From contig WQTN01000133.1 of NCBI GenBank assembly GCA_009786295.1, positions 1 through 18,847 on the forward strand: a stretch of 18,847 nt of DNA, in the 5' to 3' direction. The DNA is from Methanomassiliicoccaceae archaeon (GTDB lineage: Archaea > Thermoplasmatota > Thermoplasmata > Methanomassiliicoccales > Methanomethylophilaceae). The notes beneath the pieces are model-generated. The model was not told the DNA's origin, made no database searches, and saw only the letters and a program-made list of their open reading frames with translations. The position numbers were made by a program, and so were the translations under genes. Position 1 is the first letter of the stretch; each line of letters begins with the position of its first letter. Positions 1 through 6,888 of this stretch are shown here, one piece after another.

Positions 1-492
1 GCGGCTGGTGAATTTTTCTTTAAGCCTGCGGCTGCTGAGGATTTTAGAGAATGGCGTATCCAATGTGCTTCCTTTTCTTACCCGCCAATAAAAATACCCA
101 TCTTTTACCGCTGCCGATTCGTCCGATCGGCCGCTTGATGCGGCGGTCTTGAACTCCTCCACCAAAACCTGTTCGAATCCCGCATCACAGATGAAGATGT
201 AAATATGCCAGTCCGGATCGGACGCATAAGGAACGGCGTCCAGCATCGATTTTATCTCATTTGTGTTCTTGACGAACAGCTTGGACTCCATTTGAAAGTT
301 CTTGCTCAAAGCTGTCTCAAGTGTTTCGCGCAGCTTAGGCATATCTCCTTTGGTCTGAAAGATTATGTTGCCGGTGGCTAGCACAGAGGACACTTGTTCC
401 ATTCCGATGGAGCGGAACATTTCGCAGACCTCTGCCATTTTCAGAGTACGCCCATTGACATTGACGCCGCGCAAAAAGGCGCAGTTAAGCAT
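1..492 (-). CDS. DUF1697 family protein (C-terminus cut by window edge)
   Basis: The reverse strand is open from an ATG at 492 to the window edge, giving 164 residues. The N-terminus reads MLNCAFLRGVNVNG, then a segment with KMAEVCEMF and VLATGNIIFQT, which fits the start of DUF1697 proteins (LLRGINVGG...KM..L......SGNVVF). Family members are about 180 residues, so only the end is missing. The family's function is poorly known and I assign none. A strong SD (GGAGGT, 500-505) lies 7 nt before the ATG, which supports this start. Arginine is coded 8 times by CGN and twice by AGA/AGG, the reverse of core genes here such as serS, which hints at horizontal acquisition. The gene stands alone and is divergent from rnp4. 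Confidence 0.85.
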   Translation of the reverse strand, partial: MLNCAFLRGVNVNGRTLKMAEVCEMFRSIGMEQVSSVLATGNIIFQTKGDMPKLRETLETALSKNFQMESKLFVKNTNEIKSMLDAVPYASDPDWHIYIFICDAGFEQVLVEEFKTAASSGRSDESAAVKDGYFYWRVRKGSTLDTPFSKILSSRRLKEKFTSR

Positions 493-511
493 ACCTGTGA
501 CCTCCGTTTCA

Positions 512-528
512 GATACATATCTATAAAA
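512..528 (-). promoter_or_regulatory. Candidate promoter region of the DUF1697 gene
   Basis: Read on the minus strand, a TATA-like TTTTATA (528 to 522) is followed by GATATGTATC (521 to 512), then the SD and the ATG at 492. A transcript set by the first box would begin almost inside the SD, so a further upstream element (about 541-549, GTATTATTG) is also possible. The near-palindrome at 512-521 recurs upstream of the NOG1 gene. The boundaries are uncertain. Confidence 0.35.
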
Positions 529-623
529 TGCATTTCCTCTCAATAATACTTGTCTAATTGACATTGCATATCAGGCACGTCATGCCCCAGAATCGCAATT
601 TTCCGAATGCAGTAAGAACAGAC

Positions 624-637
624 ATATAATCTTTTAT
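624..637 (+). promoter_or_regulatory. TATA-like promoter of the rnp4 operon
   Basis: Two overlapping AT-rich boxes, ATATAAT (624-630) and TTTATA (632-637), lie 29-42 nt before the rnp4 ATG. With the usual archaeal TATA-to-start distance of about 25 nt, transcripts would have a very short leader carrying the GGAGA SD at 659-663. Which box is used cannot be decided from the sequence. Confidence 0.45.
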
Positions 638-665
638 ACCAGTATCTTAACTCACATCGGAGAAC

Positions 666-986
666 ATGTCAAAAAGGCGCATCTCCAGAAGCGCGGTCGC
701 TAATATAGGCGAGAAACGCATCTCGATACTCACCGAGCTGTCAAAAGATGCTGTGGCCGAAGGCAGGGAGGACCTTGCGAAAAGATATGTCTCATTGGCA
801 GGAAGGATCGGAAAGAAGACAAGGGCAGGCATGCCTGAAGGATTCAGACACTGCAAGAAGTGCATGATGCCTCTTATTCCAGGGACCAACTGCACCGTCA
901 GGCTGACGGGAGGAAAAGTGGTAACGAGATGCCATCACTGCGGCGGACTGAAAAGGATGCCCTACATAAAGGAGAAAAGAAAATGA
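666..986 (+). CDS. rnp4: Ribonuclease P protein component 4 (Rpp21/Rnp4 family)
   Basis: This 106-residue basic protein has the plan of archaeal Rpp21. An N-terminal helical region (residues about 1-50, rich in Lys and Arg) is followed by a zinc ribbon with C63xxC66 and C89xxC92. In the archaeal enzyme this subunit pairs with Rpp29 and helps the catalytic RNA bind precursor tRNA for 5' leader removal; that role is family knowledge. The length and the RHCKKC ... RCHHCGG pattern match the family. The start is supported by GGAGA at 659-663. The stop overlaps the start of the next gene in an ATGA (983-986), so the two are probably translationally coupled at the head of an RNA-metabolism operon with serS. 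Confidence 0.9.
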   Translation: MSKRRISRSAVANIGEKRISILTELSKDAVAEGREDLAKRYVSLAGRIGKKTRAGMPEGFRHCKKCMMPLIPGTNCTVRLTGGKVVTRCHHCGGLKRMPYIKEKRK

Positions 987-1276
987 CGGAGAAGGAAGCA
1001 AAGAAAGAACTGATGAGGCGTGCCAAAGATCTCAGCCCCACGGTACATGTAGGAAAGGACGGGATAGACGAGGGCGTTCTTAACGAGATCACAGCCCAGC
1101 TCAAAAATGCCCGTTTGATCAAGGTAAAGGTCCTGAATACAGCGGACGGCGGTCCGAAGGACATCGCCGAAGAGCTTGCCTCATCCACGAACTCCGTCAT
1201 AGTGGATGTCAGAGGAGGCGTCATCGTGCTCACGGACAAACGCACATGGTCTTCGCTGAGCCAAAAGAAGTTCTGA
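983..1276 (+). CDS. CRM-domain (YhbY-like) RNA-binding protein
   Basis: A 97-residue protein made almost wholly of a CRM/YhbY domain. It shows the HVGKDGIDEGVL segment near residues 22-33, corresponding to the family's GxxG-type loop region, and the ending GGVIVLTDKR. Bacterial YhbY binds pre-50S particles and plant CRM proteins help intron splicing; a role in rRNA or tRNA maturation is likely but unproven. The start at 983 is chosen over longer in-frame extensions because GGAG (971-974) is 8 nt upstream, the start overlaps the rnp4 stop, and the family begins close to this point. serS begins a few bases after the stop. Confidence 0.87.
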   Translation: MTEKEAKKELMRRAKDLSPTVHVGKDGIDEGVLNEITAQLKNARLIKVKVLNTADGGPKDIAEELASSTNSVIVDVRGGVIVLTDKRTWSSLSQKKF

Positions 1277-1285
1277 GGGATGGGT

Positions 1286-2551
1286 ATGCTTGATGTTAAC
1301 ATAATAAGAGCACAGCCCGAGATGATCAGGCAGATGCTTACGAACAGGAACAGGGACACCGATATCCTGGACAGGTTCCTTTCCGCAGATTCGGAATGGA
1401 GATCGCTGACTGACGAGAACAACCGTTTGAGGAAAGTAAAGAACGAGGTGTCCGTGCAGATCTCCAAGATGGGAAAAGGCGATGAGAAGGATGCAAAGGT
1501 CCTCGAGATGCGCGATGTCGCAGAGAAGATAAAGAACAACGACGCGAGGATAGCCGAACTTGAAGTGATAAGGGAAGACTGCGTGCTCAACATCCCCAAT
1601 ATGCCTCACTCCTCCGTACCGATAGGAAAGGACAGCACTGAGAATGTAGTCGTCTACGAGCGCGGGGAGAAAAAGAAGTTCGACTTCGCCCCCAAGCAGC
1701 ACTGGGAGATAGCCGAAGCATTGGACATCATAGATTTCGACAGAGGAGTGAAGGTCGCAGGCAGCGGATTCTACTGCCTGAAGGGGGACGGCGCACGCCT
1801 CGAACGCGCACTGATCAACTTCTTCCTCGATACGCACAGGGTCCAGGGCTACACCGAGGTGTTCCCTCCGGTCGTAGTGAACAAGACCGCCCTCACAGGT
1901 ACCGGACAGTACCCCAACCTGAAAGATGACATGTACTACATGGAAAAGGACGACATGTTCCTGAACCCCACGGCCGAAGTGCCGGTAACCAACCTTTTCA
2001 TGGATGAGATACTCGAAAAGGACCGGCTGCCGATACTATATACGGCATATCTCCCCTCTTTCAGAAGAGAGGTGGGAAAGCACGCCGACACGAAGGGGAT
2101 CATCAGGGTCCACGAATTCAATAAAGTGGAGATGGTGAGATTCGTTCATCCTGACACCTCCTATGATGTCCTCGAGACGCTTAGAGGAGATGCGGAGGAA
2201 CTGATAACAGGACTCGGCCTCCCGTACCGCGTTCTTCTTCTGTGCACAGGGGATATGGGCTTCTCATGTTCCAAATGCTATGACCTGGAGCTCCATGCCC
2301 CGGCGAACGATGTATGGCTTGAGGCCTCCTCATGCTCGAACTTCACAGATTTCCAGGCGAGAAGGGCCCGCATCAAATTCAGGCCGGAGCCTCATCTGAA
2401 GAGCGAGTTCATCCATACCCTGAACGGCTCCGGGCTTGCTCTGCCCAGGACAATGGTGGCCATACTTGAGAACTATCAGAACAAGGACGGCACTGTCACG
2501 ATACCAGAGGTACTCAGGAAATACATGATGGGGCAAGAGACCATAGGATGA
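1286..2551 (+). CDS. serS: Seryl-tRNA synthetase (class II, bacterial/eukaryotic type)
   Basis: Charges tRNA-Ser with serine. The order of parts is standard: an N-terminal two-helix coiled-coil arm (about residues 25-105) that grips the long variable arm of tRNA-Ser, then a class II catalytic core. Counting from the ATG at 1280, visible motifs are TAE (231-233, serine binding), motif 2 FRRE (261-264) and motif 3 LNGSGLALPR (381-390). This is the common SerRS, not the divergent type found in some methanogens. I choose the ATG at 1286, giving MLDVNIIR as in the family and a 7-nt gap from GAGG (1275-1278); the ATG at 1280 is only 1 nt from that SD. It is the third gene of the rnp4 operon. Its TGA directly abuts the stop of the opposing HD gene. 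Confidence 0.96.
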   Translation: MLDVNIIRAQPEMIRQMLTNRNRDTDILDRFLSADSEWRSLTDENNRLRKVKNEVSVQISKMGKGDEKDAKVLEMRDVAEKIKNNDARIAELEVIREDCVLNIPNMPHSSVPIGKDSTENVVVYERGEKKKFDFAPKQHWEIAEALDIIDFDRGVKVAGSGFYCLKGDGARLERALINFFLDTHRVQGYTEVFPPVVVNKTALTGTGQYPNLKDDMYYMEKDDMFLNPTAEVPVTNLFMDEILEKDRLPILYTAYLPSFRREVGKHADTKGIIRVHEFNKVEMVRFVHPDTSYDVLETLRGDAEELITGLGLPYRVLLLCTGDMGFSCSKCYDLELHAPANDVWLEASSCSNFTDFQARRARIKFRPEPHLKSEFIHTLNGSGLALPRTMVAILENYQNKDGTVTIPEVLRKYMMGQETIG

Positions 2552-3706
2552 TCATTTCAGGATGACATCCAGGCGTTCCAGGAGTTCTTTGGCACCTATG
2601 CTTCCGCCGGTGCTCTCGAGCTTCTTCCTCAGTTCCTTCTCTCCGTTCTGCAGAGGTTTTGAGGATGTGCCGTAATATCTTGAGGCCCTTGCTTCGATAT
2701 ACGCCGCCATGATGTCGCACAATTTTATGTCCTTGCCTGCCCTTCTTCCGAACTCTCCGCCGTCTGCGTCAGTGAACGGTTCGTAGACCATGAACTCTAT
2801 CTCCTTATGCCAAGACACCGGCACAAGAGGCATTATCCTGGACTGGACAAGCTCTCTCTCATACGACTCAAGAAGATGCGCCAGGCCCCCGACGTTCGCC
2901 TTGATGGGGGTGATGACGTCCTTAGTGAGGACCTCCGGAAGGTCATGGAATAATGCTGTGTAAAAGTTGTTGTAGATCTGCCTGCTGTCCGCTTCCCTGT
3001 CGAGATCGTGGAGGAACATCATATTCGCTACCATCAGCGAATGGCCGAGAACGGTGGTCCTCGGTATCCTCGGGGTCCTTGCCCACCTCTGCTGGAATCT
3101 CAGCTGGCCTATAAGATCGATGAAATCAAAGGTGTTCTCATCGTCCATCTGCTTTTCGACGCCTATCAGATCCTTATGCTGCATGATCTGCTCTTCGATC
3201 TCCCTTTTCGTGTTCTCTATCCCGTACATGGAGCGGTTCGCGTCATATACGGTCTTGAACTCCCATCTTGTCGCAAGGTAGTGGGCCGCTCGGATTATGT
3301 CGTCCTCCTTCGAGGTCTTATCCGACGAAAGGTAATCCTTCAGCCTGGACCTGAACTTCGGATCGATGTCCGGCACATTCTCGTCAAAAGAACTGACCAC
3401 GTACTTGTTGACCTCTTCTGACTTTTCGGATATGATCCTGTGAAAGACCTGAGGCTTAAGGTCTGTCATAGCGCTCCGCTGGATGAGAGAGAACAGCGAA
3501 TGCTCTATTATCCTGGTCCAGTCAAGCCTGATGCCTGTCTCTGTCTCCTCATATTTCCCAAGCACCCATGAGATGGCCGCTTTGTGCGCCTGCTTGTCAA
3601 GCTCTGTGAGATCTACTATTGTCAGATGGTCGTTCCACCTGTGCATATTGGCGGTGTCGAAAATAAGATACAATATGTCTCCGTTCAAAGCCTTCTTCGC
3701 AGACAT
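2552..3706 (-). CDS. HD-domain phosphohydrolase, YfbR-like, with N-terminal extension
   Basis: A 384-residue cytosolic protein. Residues about 195-350 resemble the HD fold of YfbR-type 5'-deoxynucleotidases: GHSLMVAN (H222), ALFHDLPEVLTKDVITPIK (H254-D255 and following Asp) and a late KLCDIMAAY (D330), so the metal ligands look complete. The N-terminal 190 residues are longer than in YfbR; segments such as MHRWNDH and QAHKAAIS may be a second, degenerate HD-type domain. A nucleotide phosphohydrolase role is plausible, but the substrate is unknown. GAGGTG (3711-3716) precedes the ATG by 4 nt and overlaps the stop of the upstream membrane-protein gene, indicating an operon. Arg codons are mostly AGA/AGG as in neighbours. 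Confidence 0.8.
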   Translation of the reverse strand: MSAKKALNGDILYLIFDTANMHRWNDHLTIVDLTELDKQAHKAAISWVLGKYEETETGIRLDWTRIIEHSLFSLIQRSAMTDLKPQVFHRIISEKSEEVNKYVVSSFDENVPDIDPKFRSRLKDYLSSDKTSKEDDIIRAAHYLATRWEFKTVYDANRSMYGIENTKREIEEQIMQHKDLIGVEKQMDDENTFDFIDLIGQLRFQQRWARTPRIPRTTVLGHSLMVANMMFLHDLDREADSRQIYNNFYTALFHDLPEVLTKDVITPIKANVGGLAHLLESYERELVQSRIMPLVPVSWHKEIEFMVYEPFTDADGGEFGRRAGKDIKLCDIMAAYIEARASRYYGTSSKPLQNGEKELRKKLESTGGSIGAKELLERLDVILK

Positions 3707-3714
3707 GTGGCACC

Positions 3715-4119
3715 TCAGTTAGAATATATTATTACCACATCGCTGTCATCGTAGTTGTCATCAGAAAACTCATCGCGATGCAGTTCGGGTTTGTTGCTCC
3801 TGTAGCTGATCGCCTTGTCCGGGTCTTCTGCGGTATAGTCTATGACATATCCTTCTTTAAGGTCGTCCGGCACCCGGCGCGCCTCGTCCCTTATCGCCTC
3901 GAATCTCCTGAATTCCTCATCTTCCTTTCTGAGTTTATGGCCGTCTATGCCTACGAACACGGCCGAGACAACAATGAGTATTATTCCCGCGGCCATGAAC
4001 ACGGCCGATATCGTTGACTCGGGAGGCGTGATCAGCATGATCGACAGGGCTCCGACTACCAACAGGGCCATTCCGACAACATTCAGGACCATCCATAAGG
4101 ACGGGTCGACCTTTACCAT
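3715..4119 (-). CDS. Small two-TM membrane protein with acidic tail, unknown function
   Basis: I do not recognise this protein. From the ATG at 4119 it has 134 residues: a short N-terminus, two hydrophobic helices (roughly residues 8-30 and 38-59), then a charged tail starting HKLRKEDEEF and ending in an Asp-rich stretch (SDDNYDDSD) and VVIIYSN. Two helices and a basic segment after the second suggest a cytoplasmic tail. No SD is seen. A GTG at 4134 would add five residues. The ATG is preferred because a TATA-like run lies about 26 nt upstream, fitting a leaderless mRNA. Eight bases separate its stop from the HD-hydrolase start, so the two are probably co-transcribed. Confidence 0.65.
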   Translation of the reverse strand: MVKVDPSLWMVLNVVGMALLVVGALSIMLITPPESTISAVFMAAGIILIVVSAVFVGIDGHKLRKEDEEFRRFEAIRDEARRVPDDLKEGYVIDYTAEDPDKAISYRSNKPELHRDEFSDDNYDDSDVVIIYSN

Positions 4120-4140
4120 GACGGTATATTGCACAATCAG

Positions 4141-4150
4141 TTAATAATAA
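4141..4150 (-). promoter_or_regulatory. TATA-like box for the membrane protein / HD operon
   Basis: TTATTATTAA on the minus strand is centred about 26 nt before the ATG at 4119. This is the spacing expected for a leaderless archaeal transcript. It is a weak match to the TATA consensus. Confidence 0.35.
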
Positions 4151-4251
4151 TGCTCAAAAAATCTTCTGTGTCGCTCTGCCTTTGCCGTCAGGCTGCAAGT
4201 TTGTCGTTTGTCTGTGCAGAGTGTTGTATATTATGCGGCAACAGCACCTGA

Positions 4252-4271
4252 GGTCGGATCCTGTCCGGACC
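4252..4271. repeat. Imperfect inverted repeat downstream of the PhzF gene
   Basis: GGTCGGA and TCCGGACC can pair through 7 bp with one bulged base around a 5-nt loop. It lies 30 nt past the PhzF stop. No T-run follows it in the PhzF direction, so calling it a terminator would be weak; it could be an mRNA 3'-end structure or chance. Nothing else is seen in the 4151-4300 gap. Confidence 0.3.
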
Positions 4272-4300
4272 ATGCGGTTTTTGCTTTTCACAACGAATAT

Positions 4301-5101
4301 TTACTGTATGCAGATATTGCCTTTTGAATACCTGACAGCTTTGCCGCCGATCCTTATGCGATCGCCGCGATCTTCGCAGTACAGTACTCCGCCGCGCTTT
4401 GATAATTGCCTCGCTGTGAGTTCGGTTTTACCAAGTCTTTCGCTCCAGAACGGTATCAGAGAACAATGGGCGCGTCCCGTTACTGGATCTTCGTCTATTC
4501 CGGCATTGGGCGCAAAGAAACGAGAGACGAAATCACAGTCATTTCCTTTGGCTGTAACGATTATCCCGAAGCTGTCGTTATCGATTCCTGCTTCCTCTTT
4601 TATTTTTTTGAGAGCAGCAAAGTCAGGATCTATGTCCCGAAGTTCTTTCTCGCTGTTAAGCATCACTAAGAAATCGACCGCTTTATAGACGGCGGCGGGA
4701 GTTATACCGAATGCTCTTTCAAAAGCCGGATATGATGGGCAGACCGCGACCGGACGCGAAGGGAGATCGAGATAAAGCAGGTCTTTTTCTTTGGCCACGG
4801 TCATAATGCCGCTCATGGTCCTGAATCTGATCTTGTTTGCAGTTCGTTCCGCTCCTTCGAACAGTACAAATGCGCTTGCAACTGTAGCATGGCCGCAAAG
4901 ATCGACCTCTGTGGACGGCGTGAACCAGCGCAGGTCATAATAGGCATCATGCTTTACTAAAAACGCTGTTTCCGACAGATTGTTCTCGGCCGCAATTTTT
5001 TGCAGAATATAATCTGGTAACCATTCGCCAAGCAAACAGACCCCGGCAGGATTTCCTCCGAACAATTTATCCGTAAACACGTCAACAACGTGGTATTCCA
5101 T
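4301..5101 (-). CDS. PhzF-family isomerase-like protein
   Basis: A 266-residue protein with the usual two-lobed PhzF/diaminopimelate-epimerase-like plan and length. Key segments are FTDKLFGGNPAGV (10-22), NLSETAF with the presumed catalytic Glu44, DLCGHATVASA (67-77) and DEDPVTGRAHC (203-213). The last normally reads GSAH, so Arg replaces Ser. PhzF proper isomerises trans-2,3-dihydro-3-hydroxyanthranilate in phenazine synthesis; no phenazine genes are near and the archaeal substrate is unknown. Arg codons are 9 CGN to 7 AGA/AGG, against 2 to 12 in the neighbouring aminotransferase, so recent transfer is possible. No strong SD is seen; a TATA box 25 nt upstream suggests leaderless expression. 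Confidence 0.92.
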   Translation of the reverse strand: MEYHVVDVFTDKLFGGNPAGVCLLGEWLPDYILQKIAAENNLSETAFLVKHDAYYDLRWFTPSTEVDLCGHATVASAFVLFEGAERTANKIRFRTMSGIMTVAKEKDLLYLDLPSRPVAVCPSYPAFERAFGITPAAVYKAVDFLVMLNSEKELRDIDPDFAALKKIKEEAGIDNDSFGIIVTAKGNDCDFVSRFFAPNAGIDEDPVTGRAHCSLIPFWSERLGKTELTARQLSKRGGVLYCEDRGDRIRIGGKAVRYSKGNICIQ

Positions 5102-5122
5102 GCAGACGTACCTTACTCCAAA

Positions 5123-5130
5123 GATATAAA
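5123..5130 (-). promoter_or_regulatory. TATA box of the PhzF gene
   Basis: TTTATATC on the minus strand, centred about 25-26 nt before the A of the ATG at 5101. This predicts a transcript that starts at or next to the start codon. Confidence 0.6.
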
Positions 5131-5200
5131 TGGTCTACTTTGGACGTTTGTTCCTTCCTGAGGAAAGAACTGGTTAAAAAAATCATTTGAAAAATAAATC

Positions 5201-5210
5201 AATATAATAT
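5201..5210 (+). promoter_or_regulatory. TATA box of the aminotransferase-mvk operon
   Basis: AATATAATAT is centred 23-25 nt before the ATG at 5229, and there is no SD between them, so a leaderless mRNA is predicted. It sits back to back with the PhzF promoter in the divergent 5102-5228 gap. Confidence 0.55.
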
Positions 5211-5228
5211 GCGGGCGATGACCTATCC

Positions 5229-6359
5229 ATGAAGACATCAGACAGGCTTGGGTCCATTCCCATGTCCGGTATCAGGAAGATGTTCGATCTTGCCGGGCCG
5301 AATTCTGTCAACCTCGGTCTGGGAGAGCCCGACCTGGACCCTCCGAGAGAAGCTATCGAAGGAATGAACGAAGCGGCATCCAGAGGGTTGAACAAATACG
5401 GGCCGACCGCCGGCATCATGGAATTAAGAAAGGGTGTAGCCGAGTGGTTCTCGAAATACGGCAGAATATCTGCAGATAATGTGATGATAACGCCAAGCGG
5501 CTCCTCGGCGCTCCTTGAGGCCACGCAGGCCTTCATAAACCCTGGGGACGAGGTGCTCATTCCCAGCCCGGGATTCGTGATATACTCTCCGCACACCATA
5601 CTTGCGGGAGGCAAGCCTCTGGAATACAGGCTTACGGAAGGAAGTTTCCTCCCCGACATAGAGGATATGAAAGATCTGATCACAAAAAAGACAAAGATGA
5701 TGGTCGTGAACAGCCCCGCCAACCCTACGGGGGGCGTGCTCGACAAACCTACATACAAGGCGCTTTTGGACCTTGCGGAGGACCACGACCTGATGATACT
5801 TTCCGACGAGGTCTATGATGCTTACATCTACGAAGGAGAGCATTATTCCTTCATGGACCACCTGGACCGGGCAGTTGTGGTCAACGGCTTCTCTAAAATG
5901 ATGGCGGTCACAGGATGGAGAATGGGTGTCATCTTTTCAAACAAAGATATCATGAACGACCTGATCAAGATGCAGTATCATGTGTGTGCCAGCCCTAATA
6001 TGCCATCGCAGTATGGCATATTAAATGCTCTGCCGGTGATCGATAGCTACCTTGAGAACGCAAGAAAAATATTCAAGGCCAGAAGAGACCTTATCTCCAA
6101 ACGGATCAATGCCATCGATGGCATGCATATCGTGCCGCCGAAAGGTTCTTTCTACGCTTTCCCTTCATATGACATTAATATGACATCGGAGGATCTGGCG
6201 AATATGCTTGCGAAGAACGGCCTCATTTGCACCCCTGGATCCTCCTTCGGAAAGTACGGAGAGGGACATCTGAGGTTCTCGTATGCGGCGGATGAGAAGA
6301 AGATCAATGCAGGGATGGATATACTTGCAGACATTATGGGAAAACTAAAGAGTGGATAA
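5229..6359 (+). CDS. PLP-dependent class I/II aminotransferase
   Basis: A 376-residue fold-type I aminotransferase of the aspartate/aromatic group. The N-terminus carries the substrate-cap segment LGLGEPDLDPP (29-39) and a conserved NKYGPTAGIMELR region. PLP-site residues are visible: N165 in NSPANPTGG, D193 and Y196 in SDEVYD, the Schiff-base Lys K223 in NGFSKMMAVTGWRMG, and the carboxylate-binding Arg349 in HLRFSYA. It probably moves an amino group between an amino acid and a 2-oxo acid; the specific substrate cannot be read from the sequence. It is the first gene of an operon with the TAG-containing gene (1-nt gap) and mevalonate kinase. Arg codons are 12 AGA/AGG to 2 CGG. Confidence 0.93.
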   Translation: MKTSDRLGSIPMSGIRKMFDLAGPNSVNLGLGEPDLDPPREAIEGMNEAASRGLNKYGPTAGIMELRKGVAEWFSKYGRISADNVMITPSGSSALLEATQAFINPGDEVLIPSPGFVIYSPHTILAGGKPLEYRLTEGSFLPDIEDMKDLITKKTKMMVVNSPANPTGGVLDKPTYKALLDLAEDHDLMILSDEVYDAYIYEGEHYSFMDHLDRAVVVNGFSKMMAVTGWRMGVIFSNKDIMNDLIKMQYHVCASPNMPSQYGILNALPVIDSYLENARKIFKARRDLISKRINAIDGMHIVPPKGSFYAFPSYDINMTSEDLANMLAKNGLICTPGSSFGKYGEGHLRFSYAADEKKINAGMDILADIMGKLKSG

Positions 6360-6360
6360 T

Positions 6361-6888
6361 ATGGCAGAAAGAATCAATCTTGACGATCCAAACGCAGACC
6401 TGTTCGGTCTGAACGAAGAGGAACCCTCCGAAGAAGAACTTATAGAGAAGCACCTGTACGGGAAGAACCCCGGCAGAGTTGCCGCTCTCGGAGATCTTAC
6501 ATATGAGCTCATGGCCAAAGAAGTTGATGAATTGGATATCCCCGAGGACGCAAAGCGGAAGATGATCTTCAGCATGACCGCGAACAGCGTGCTTGATCTG
6601 ATATTTGACGCAAGCCCGGTGGACCTCGGGCTGGAGTCCGTGTCCTACTTCGATACGTGCATCGCTGCCTAGCTCACGAACAAGAAGTTCAAAGTGGATC
6701 TGTTCAAAGAACTGAAACAGGCACTTATGGGCGTAAAGAGGGATGACTTCCCGGATGACGATACATACGAAATGGCACTTGAGGAGTTCGAAGAGAAATG
6801 GTGGGAGATACCTCAGCCCCTTCTTGATAAAAGGACGCCGAACGACGCCATAGTAGAAGTGCTCTCCAAATATGGTCTGACAGAATGA
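6361..6888 (+). CDS. Unrecognised acidic protein with in-frame TAG (candidate pyrrolysine protein)
   Basis: I do not recognise the family. The frame from ATG 6361 (1 nt after the aminotransferase stop) is open for 103 codons, meets TAG at 6670-6672, then runs on in the same frame for 71 more codons to a TGA at 6886-6888 that overlaps the mevalonate kinase ATG. Read through, it gives 175 residues: an acidic N-terminus, a central helical region (LTYELMAKEVDEL, SVLDLIFDAS), the TAG as residue 104 between DTCIAA and LTNKKFKVDLF, and an acidic helical C-terminus ending LSKYGLTE. No SD precedes the later GTG (6694) or ATG (6727), so an independent second gene is unlikely. UAG may be read as pyrrolysine, or the gene may be truncated. 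Confidence 0.62.
6670..6672 (+). other. In-frame TAG (UAG) codon, candidate pyrrolysine codon
   Basis: The TAG falls at codon 104 of a 176-codon frame (175 residues plus the final stop) with no frameshift on either side. None of the 15 complete genes in this window ends in TAG (about ten TGA, five TAA), as expected where UAG is reserved for pyrrolysine. The base after the TAG is C. Confidence 0.6.

Noticed and set aside
526..535. Palindrome AAATGCATTT near the DUF1697 promoter
   Set aside because: Short, AT-rich and overlapping a TATA-like box; such palindromes arise often by chance and no second copy was seen.
860..982. Longer start for the CRM protein
   Set aside because: It would overlap the zinc-ribbon end of rnp4 by over 120 nt. 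The start at 983 has an SD and a coupled ATGA.
6694..6888. Independent small gene after the TAG, starting GTG 6694 or ATG 6727
   Set aside because: No SD or TATA box upstream, and the frame is the same as the preceding gene. A single TAG-containing or recently broken gene is simpler.
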